Positions 56,673 to 64,000 of a DNA stretch of 64,000 nt are shown piece after piece. The DNA lies in NCBI GenBank assembly GCA_930367205.1, contig OV884015.1, positions 107,138,509 to 107,202,508 on the forward strand. The letters run 5' to 3'. Both the position numbers and the translations under genes were made by a program. The DNA comes from Acanthosoma haemorrhoidale (taxonomy: Eukaryota > Arthropoda > Insecta > Hemiptera > Acanthosomatidae). Positions within the stretch are counted from its first letter, which is position 1. Every line of letters starts with the position of its first letter. The notes under the pieces were generated by a model that had not been told where the DNA came from, ran no database searches, and saw only the letters and a list, made by a program, of their open reading frames with translations.

Positions 56673-58442
56673 TTTTGTAAAAGAAATAAACTAGTCCTCC
56701 AGTCAGACGTCTGTAATTATTACATTGGCTGGCACTATTTATTATTTATTTTTACTATTGTTAATTTATCTTATTATAAATTTACAGGTATTATTTTTAT
56801 TTACTATTGAATTTTTCCGACTTTTTATTTTTTAACTTGCGATACAATAATTTTATTTTATTTTTTTCCGAGGTTTAATACTTTGTTTTTTTTTTCTATG
56901 TCGTGTAATATTTTTTTTTTTAGTTAGCCAGAATGAAATTTATTTATTTTCACTTGTTATTTACAGGGGGTAGGCGATAGAACAGCGTATTAGAGAGCCT
57001 GCCCCCTAGGTCCGGATGTGCATGCCCTCTGCATCTGTGGAGACTGGACCCGACGGGCCGACACTAAGAGGACAGTCCACACTCGAGTGACTGCATTCAG
57101 TCCCAGCTGACTCACTGCCCTTGTCCTCTCCTATTATTCGTCCGACCGTCCTGTCAATTCTTCAAGGTAGGGATTTGAGACTTTTAAACAGGTTATAGGC
57201 ATTTGTATCCCCGAAAAAAAGTAAACTTGACAAATGTCGATCCCGTTTCGATCAAAAGCTATTTAAAAATTTTTGATTTTTTTCCCCCTGACTAAATCAA
57301 ATTTGACAGTGTCATGTAACGCAAAAATGAAGCTTTGGAATTGTTTTGAGACAATTTATTACTAATTTTATTAATATATAAGTAATTTACAGTTTATTGA
57401 ATTCGGTGAATGGCACGACAAGGCTCGGAAGTATCTCCAGACATCTTTTCTTCACCTCCTACATCGATTACTTCGTGTTTATTTAAAACTAACAAAAATA
57501 TCAATAAATTAAATTAATATTCAAAAGTTACTTTTTCGTTCATAATCATTGAGTACAAATGTTAGTCGTAAAACTTTTTAAAAAATAGTGAGGCCTGGCT
57601 CTAGTTTCGAATGGGTACGTTTAAAATCGATTATCAGAAAAAACACGTGTGGTAATGGTACACAATAATTTATAAAATGCTTTTATAAAACTAAAAATCC
57701 ATTAACTGGATAATTTCATTCCAGGGCTGAACATTCGTGCTATTGATGTGAAGTGGCAATTCAAAAAAAGTTCAGGGTGAATATTATTATTTATCACAAA
57801 TTTTGCTTTAACCTGTTCACAGAGTGGACTCCAAAGAACTCTGAGGCATTGCAATTCTCAATATGATAAATATAAATATATAAAAAACATAAACAGATGT
57901 TTCCTTACATAATTTTTTTTTACATTATTAAAAAAAAACTCAAATTCCCGTTGAAAAATAAAAAAAAATTGATTTTCTTTAAGAAGACTTATCTCCTTTA
58001 CATTTTATTTATTTATTTTTCAGTTGTTTTGCTACATCTATTCCGAAATTTGTTTTATTTTCATCAGCTGATTTTAGGCACATCATCAGCCTCTATTGGA
58101 ACCGCTTCAAATTAGAAAACATTAATAAAACACCAACCTACACAACACCCAGGATATCCCCATTTTCTTTAAATAAATGACTTTTTGAGAGATACAAACC
58201 TAACTCCAGATTATTTTTCATAAACTGTTCTTGTCTCTAGTGGTGTTATCATAGTCCAACTAGAAAATAAATAGCGTTCTTACAAAATTATACTGACAAA
58301 GCGGCCAGGCGAGAAAAATCAGTGAAGCTGACGTGACAGACGTCCGTTCGAGACATAAGAAAGGATGTTGGATTGGATAAGTGATGTGAAGGATTGGACA
58401 GCGGATCCAGCAGGCGGTCGAAGGACTAAGACAAATAACCTC
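56673..58442 (+). other. Unassigned DNA
   Basis: AT-rich except for a GC-richer patch at 56970-57170 of unknown nature. Confidence 0.4.
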
Positions 58443-58552
58443 GACGGGTGGTCTGAAAAGTTTCGGACCTAACAAAGCTTTTATTTCACTAGCTTTTATT
58501 TATTTCATTATCATCTTCATGTTGAGGTCGAAAACTTTTCAGACCACCTGTG
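58443..58552 (-). mobile_element. Mariner-type MITE, copy 2
   Basis: Reverse complement of 22036-22144 with only a few differences, including GGTGGTCTGAAAAGTTT ends and the internal AAATAAAAGCTAGTGAAATA. The right end abuts TA (58553-58554). The left TA is not clean. Confidence 0.88.
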
Positions 58553-58554
58553 TA

Positions 58555-59359
58555 CTTTTAGCAAGGGCGGATATTACCACTCCTAGTCACAAAGGCCCTG
58601 GAGCAGATAACATTGCGATGTAATTTTGAGCAAGCTGACGTGTTTTCGTCTATTTAGTAGTTATTTAAGCCCAAGCCAACTGTTGTCAAATAAAAAATCC
58701 TGTAAAATTAAATGTCTTTTTAAATGTCTTTGTCTACTCACAATGTTTTTTTTTTTTGTTTATTGTCTGTGCTCTTTAGACAATTCGCTAGCCAGCCTAA
58801 GTCCTCATGTATACGTTCCTCAAATTCAAATACACATTTCACAACTTCACTATGAGAAAAATTTTGAACTGGATGAAACATTGAGATCTGTTATATTTTC
58901 ATCAAACGTATAATAATTGAAATAAGTAAATTACATCCTCGTGGTAGTCAAAATATAACCTACATAAGTGTGTTTTTTTCCCATGACCTGTTCTAATTAA
59001 AATAACTGTTAAAAATACTGATTTAAGGTTAATTTTTGTAGTGGTGATGAGATCGAAGACATGTTCCACGTGCATTATCCACACGGATTTCTCAACATGC
59101 AAAACATGAAAAAAAAAATTTGAATAAAACTACAATAGAGATAAAATAACAAATACGTAGGCATAGTAAACATATTTAACAAAAATGAATGTCTAGAACA
59201 GTGAATGAATGAACGTAAAATTTTTATATACAATTAACACATTCGCTCAGTTCAGATTTATTTAATATAACGATGGTAAATAATGAAAAATATTTATCTG
59301 CTAATATTGCATAATTAGGACAAGTACATTTTGTAATTGAAAGTGTAGTATCTGTTCTT
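58555..59359 (+). other. AT-rich DNA, nothing recognised
   Basis: No gene assigned. Confidence 0.45.
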
Positions 59360-59680
59360 ATCAGCTTAATCTCTGGTACGACTCCCATCGGGGGTCCAGA
59401 AGATTAAACTGATTTTTGGGAAATGACGGAGTGCTAGGGGCTTGCTCCACCTCTGTCGCGGGTTGACCCGGTATTGCAGTACCTCCGGGAACGGCCCATA
59501 TAAATAAAAGCACTGACTCAATTAATTAATTTAATTGAGTCAATAAACGAAACAAATATGGGCCGTTTCCGGAGGTACTGTGGTCAACCCGCGACAGAGG
59601 GCACAAGCCGCTAGCACTCCGTCATTTCCCAAAAATCTTCTGGACTCGTCGTACCACTACCAGAAAGAGATTAAGCTGAT
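59360..59680. repeat. 321-bp foldback (long inverted repeat)
   Basis: Begins ATCAGCTTAATCTCT and ends with its complement AGAGATTAAGCTGAT. The arms of about 150 bp match with short indels across GTCCAGAAGAT, GGGAAATGACGGAGTGCTAG, CTCTGTCGCGGGTTGACC and GTACCTCCGG. The centre (about 59510-59537) is AT-rich and itself nearly palindromic. This fits a foldback/MITE-type element or an inverted duplication. No coding frame lies in it, and no clear target duplication was found. Confidence 0.9.
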
Positions 59681-60354
59681 TTTTAAGATTAACAACCTAT
59701 TCATTATTAGAATTAATTACTATTGTTATTTTAAAATAAATAAATTAATAATACGCGTGTTTCAGCTTGACGGAAAATTCGAGTGGGCCCGCATCAGCCA
59801 GTTTCGAATTATGTTATACATACGTGAGTATATATATATTTATTTATTTTTTTTTTCACCCTTTTATTACATTTTATATTATATTATTAAAATTTTATGC
59901 TATGAAGTTAATTAAAATGGCTATGAAGTTAAGAATGATGTGTGTCAGCTAGACCCGCAGCACAGTTCGGTCTTGCAAAACAGTATACACAAAGCGCCGC
60001 GAACCTGGCAAAAAGGCTTAAGCTAATTGCCACCGTCAAGCTTCACTATAATCACGGCTTAGTACCTATTAGGTATTCAATGCTCACTAAATTTACCTAA
60101 GAAAATAATCAAAGACGCTATAGTTATATTTTTGTTTTATATTTTGCTATAGATAGCAAAAAGGTTTAGTTGTAGGTCTCGCTAATTTGAAGCGATTTGA
60201 ATTGCGTTCTTTCGTAAGTTGTTTCGTTTACAACATCGTGCAGAAAGAGTCTAGGACTAAGCCCACTCCTGGATAGTATTTTTTTTAAACTTCTCCTGCA
60301 TTTTATGTAGTTTTCTGTAAATTAAAAAAAATAATTTATTTTATAATTAATCCA
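59681..60354 (+). other. AT-rich DNA, nothing recognised
   Basis: The frame 59580-59915 starts inside the foldback and has no motif. Confidence 0.45.
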
Positions 60355-61060
60355 GATCAGTGAGCGATTGGGTAGACTCAATATCTCTGTAAACGCGGGT
60401 AAGACTGACTGGATAATTTTCTCTTTCCAAAAGGCAAAATGTCCGCTGCCTACTACTTACACAGTAGGAACGGAGGAAAATTCACCAGCCAACAACCTAG
60501 TATAATATCTGGGCATTAAAATGGACAGACACCTTCGTTTTAGTAACCATTTTGCGAAGAAGTTGAAGCATACACGCACGAAGTCTTACCGCCTTACGCA
60601 TTTATTGAGTTCCCCCAATCTATCACTGCGTCTGAAGCTACTGATCTACAAGAGTACTCGTATACTAGGCCTGCTCTGCTGTATGGTACACCGCTTTTTC
60701 GTCATCTGACGTATACGACAGCTCGGCGACTCCAACGATTCCAAAACAGTATACTGATGATAGTGGTTAGACAGAGCAGAGGAGCAACAGTGAGCTTCAC
60801 GAGGTCTTTGATCTGCCTACTGTGGATGAATTTATTCAACGTAGACATATCAAATTCTTCGATTCGTTGCAATACATGACTAATCCGGTGTTTAACACTA
60901 TAACCCCCGCTCCGTTCCCCCATCGATGGCAGGACGCCGTCGAGGCATGAACGCTTTAGTCTTTAGATTCTAGTTTTTAAGTTTTGAGTTTGTAAGTTTC
61001 CCTTTCTTGTAATCTGAAGGTGAGCCCCATTACCTAGTCCTGTTTATGGTATTTGATATT
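60355..61060 (+). pseudogene. LINE-B RT C-terminal fragment and 3' UTR start, decayed
   Basis: Plus-strand remnant. An RT block of the VN.GKT..I.F type lies at about 60390-60430 and YLGI at about 60509. The frame 60521-60709 then holds MDRHLRFSNHFAKKLKHTRT and LLSSPNLSLRLKLLIYK. After a frameshift near 60660, later blocks (RFQNSIL-like, then FDSLQYMTNPVFNTI near 60900) match the LINE-B copy at 30514-30860. The UTR begins with GGTGAGCCCCATTACC at about 61018. Several stops and shifts make it non-functional. Confidence 0.8.
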
Positions 61061-62789
61061 TTCACTGAAAAAGTCATTGTTAATTTAATTCTACCCTCCT
61101 TCAAATGCATCTGCGTATGCAGCAAGAGGAGAAATTTTGTAAATATTGTTCATTGTGTTTGATCATCTGTTCGTAAAAAAATGTTGAATAAAAAGCTGTT
61201 TTGGGGGGGGGACAAAAAACACAATTAATGATTGAAACAAAATTATAATCAGCTAAAATTAAGAGAAAATACATTAAATTAGACATGCCACCGTTTTAAC
61301 GAACTATTTTTTAACTTTTAAGTCACCATTGCGTGACTTCTGTTCACTTGAGAACACTATAAATTATTTATCAATAAGTTACCAAACTATGCTATCGCTG
61401 ATTATAACTAGTTGATATAGCTACAAAACTGGATCGGTACTACACTGTGAGGACCACACGTAGACATTACAGGGACTGGTGATTGTTGATATCTTATCGT
61501 AGGCTCGGCTCTGGCCCCTTTGCACTATCTCAATGTGATCTGTCCAAAGGAGGTTGTTTGCTCTGGTGGGCTCAGCGATTCTGTCGGCTAGATAAGAGGA
61601 GAGAGTCAACATGGGAGTTTTAGCAAAACCTAAATAGCTGCGAAATTCAAACTGATTCTTAGATCTAAAGATTAATAGTCAAGATATATTGTTATATTTA
61701 TTATACGAATGATCAATTATTGATGTATATATGTAAAGAAAGTAAACTTTCTTTAATTTAAATTTTCTGCGCCGCTTCTACTGATCACCACTAGATGGAG
61801 CTATCAGCAAGATTCTAAAAAGTGAGACGATAGAGAGTTACAATAATTAATTAAAGTTGTAATTAGAGTGTAAATAGAGAAGTTGTCGTTTCTTTGTTTA
61901 GAAGTAAGATTGTGTAAATAATGTGAATAATTGTTATAATATAAAATAAAGTGAATAATATTGCTACCTTTGCTAGCAGAGAAACTGATTTCAGTTTGTT
62001 CACCCCACCTTCAATAATTGTCTTACATATACATGTACATTGATAATTCCTGGATTTTGTGTTTTCCGAAATAAATACTACTAAGATTACCTTGGTAGCT
62101 TATCATGTTTAAATTCATATAATAAGTTTAAGTCTGTTAGCGAGCTGGTTTGAATATTTTCAGATTTAGTCCACGTTCGTCCCAGAGTGAAGGAGGCTGG
62201 CTCCCGTATCAATTTTCATTTTATAAGTATAAAGAAGTTATAAGTTAAAGTCAAGTGGTAATAAGAAGTTAGTGTTATCGTGGAAGAAGCATATTAAAGG
62301 CATAACTAGGATTCAGTCAGGAAACTCAACAAAGGAAAAGGATTTGTATGGAGATAAGAAAATAAACATCAAACGACCCTGCTACTCAAATTACTCCCAC
62401 TGAACAATAATTAGGGTACCGAATATTAATAGTAATAAGAAATTCTATAGAAAAAAGATAAACTGATCAGAATCATTTCAATGTTGAATGAATTACTTCA
62501 GAATTCAATAGGTAGTAAAGATTAAGGATAAAGAGTTCATTTTAATTCAATTGAATACAATTATTGAATATAATTATTCTGTAGACATAAATTTCATTTT
62601 TATATCAACTGTGTCAATATGTTAGGCGCAATACATTTTATAGTGAATTAAGTTTTTATTATATTAACCATTCTTTTGGTATTTAATCATTAAATAATAA
62701 TTTTATAAAGGTTTGATTTATGAACAACAATTATTGGATTGTTGTGTTAACTAGTCAATAATAAAAGTAAAAATTATTTCCACTATAAA
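61061..62789 (+). other. Unassigned DNA
   Basis: G8 run at 61204-61211. A more complex patch lies at 61430-61620 with a 63-codon minus-strand frame, not recognised. Confidence 0.4.
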
Positions 62790-62990
62790 TATATTATGTA
62801 CAGGTTTTGTTGTTTTTTATAAAATTTATATAAAGCAATAGAAGTACAATGATACACATTATACAATCAAGTCAAGTATAATCCGTATCATTATACTTAC
62901 ATTGGTTTATATAAATTTTATAAAAAAACAACAAAACCTGCACATAATGTTGCGACGCTATAGGAGATATAAAAACCTAACTAAATAAAT
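62790..62990. mobile_element. Two LINE-B UTR fragments head to head
   Basis: 62795-62870 matches LINE-B UTR in minus orientation (ACAGGTTTTGT..ATACACATTATAC, as at 30330-30400). About 62880-62975 matches it in plus orientation and continues to GCGACGCTATAGG. Together they form an inverted repeat with ~61-bp arms (62795-62856 and 62886-62946) and a ~29-base centre. Confidence 0.82.
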
Positions 62991-64000
62991 AAATTTGAGT
63001 GAGAATCTATAATTAAAATGATCACTGTAAAATTAAGAGCACTATAAATATAGTACCTGAGTTTTATTGACGTAATTTTGTAGGCACACACAATTCACAG
63101 CAGTTACTCTAGCACCCCACATTTTGATTAGCACTGTAAATCGGAATTTTTCATCTCTCCCAATCAGCTGTTTTATGTAAATATTTAAATCAAAAATGTT
63201 CATTCGTCTCGTTTTATGTTTTATTATTATATTATGTAACATTAGTCAAATTATACATATTCTTAGTCACAACGAGGTATTTAATTTGATAACTGCACAA
63301 TGTAATAGGAAACAATTTTTCTTTTTGTTATTACAAAGTAATTAACTTATTAATAGTCATTATATTTTTTCACGGATTTTTCCACGGAAAATTTCATGTT
63401 TCTAAAACAGTTGAGGTTCACAGGTCAGTTAAAATTGCATACACGATTTTAATGGCCTTGTTTAAGTACAGTTCAAAAATTACTTATTATTTATTATTAG
63501 GGCATTGAGTTGATTATACCAATAACCTATTAAAAACTACATGAATATTTTATTTTGTTATTACCGAATAATTAATTAATAACCATGAATTGAATTTTGT
63601 AGAATTGAAAATATTTTGCAATAGGGCTTAGGATTTTGAAAGAAAAAAAAACGGAAGCCAAAATAAACACCTCGTCAAGTACTTTGTAATAATGTAATTA
63701 GAGTTTATTATGTAATTTATTTACGTCATTACTATTATAAGTGTGGCATATGATTTTACTGATGGAAAATATAAACAATCATTGGTATAAAAAGCTTGGA
63801 GGGGGGGATTATCCCCTATGATAACTATATTAAAAGAGTGACGAAACCAGAAAGTCATGGATTTTCATTCCGAATGAGGCCTCCTCTATTACCAAAATTT
63901 ATTTTTTCAATATTTTTTACTGAGTATTGTTTTATGTTTAAACCATTATATGCTAATTTTTTGTGTTTTCTTTCTAACATAAATAAATATAAGTAATGAA
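62991..64000 (+). other. AT-rich DNA, nothing recognised
   Basis: Only short frames. G7 run at 63802-63808. Confidence 0.5.

Noticed and set aside
58300..58442. Possible C-terminal fragment of an RTE-type RT (GHKK.WIG-like reading)
   Set aside because: Stops are frequent and only one short weak motif is visible. Not enough to support a call.

Overview
The window looks like arthropod, most likely insect, nuclear DNA. It is AT-rich with long homopolymer runs, carries Jockey-type LINEs with PRE/CCHC-type ORF1 knuckles, a Ty3/Gypsy element with AGT-type LTR ends, and a mariner-type MITE, and has a 200-base assembly gap (19216-19415). I found no host gene, tRNA, rRNA or CRISPR array that I could defend. 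Every long coding region belongs to a transposable element. The order of insect cannot be fixed from the sequence alone.

Layout. Positions 1-3477 hold the 3' two thirds of a Jockey-like LINE (called LINE-A here): the end of ORF1, a complete uninterrupted ORF2 (endonuclease + reverse transcriptase) and a ~330 bp 3' UTR. At least 15 other LINE-A loci, all 5'-truncated, are scattered to 56672 on both strands. Several keep target-site duplications (TSDs). Between 8708 and 9763 lies a gag-bearing LTR element whose two LTRs face each other, flanked by a 5-bp duplication. A second LINE family (LINE-B) occurs at 12358-12872, 30205-30860, 43438-43640, 49558-49595, 60355-61060 and 62790-62990. A third (LINE-C) occurs at 12478-12690 and 16970-17700. 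A segment at 13816-14690 is repeated at 17927-18390, where the LINE-A insertion is missing.

Positions 24478-29976 are a complete-length Ty3/Gypsy retrotransposon with two 186-bp LTRs that read identical, a primer-binding site matching tRNA-Phe, Gag with two CCHC knuckles, and protease-RT-RNase H-integrase. There is no env. Pol is interrupted by two frameshifts and a TGA, and a further TGA ends Gag in the same frame as the protease. Two 109-110 bp mariner-type MITEs lie at 22036-22144 (inside a LINE-A copy) and 58443-58552.

The right half (30-64 kb) is mostly AT-rich DNA with LINE scraps, local duplications (37.0-37.6 kb; 52.9/54.0 kb), minisatellites and two long inverted repeats (59360-59680; 62795-62946). 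The genes do not form a pathway. They are independent retrotransposon coding units (Gag, EN-RT, Pol), and most of the biology on view is insertion, nesting, duplication and decay. The observations most worth checking are the inverted-LTR unit, the LINE-A ORF2 with no in-frame ATG, the filled/empty duplication pair, and the 321-bp foldback element.
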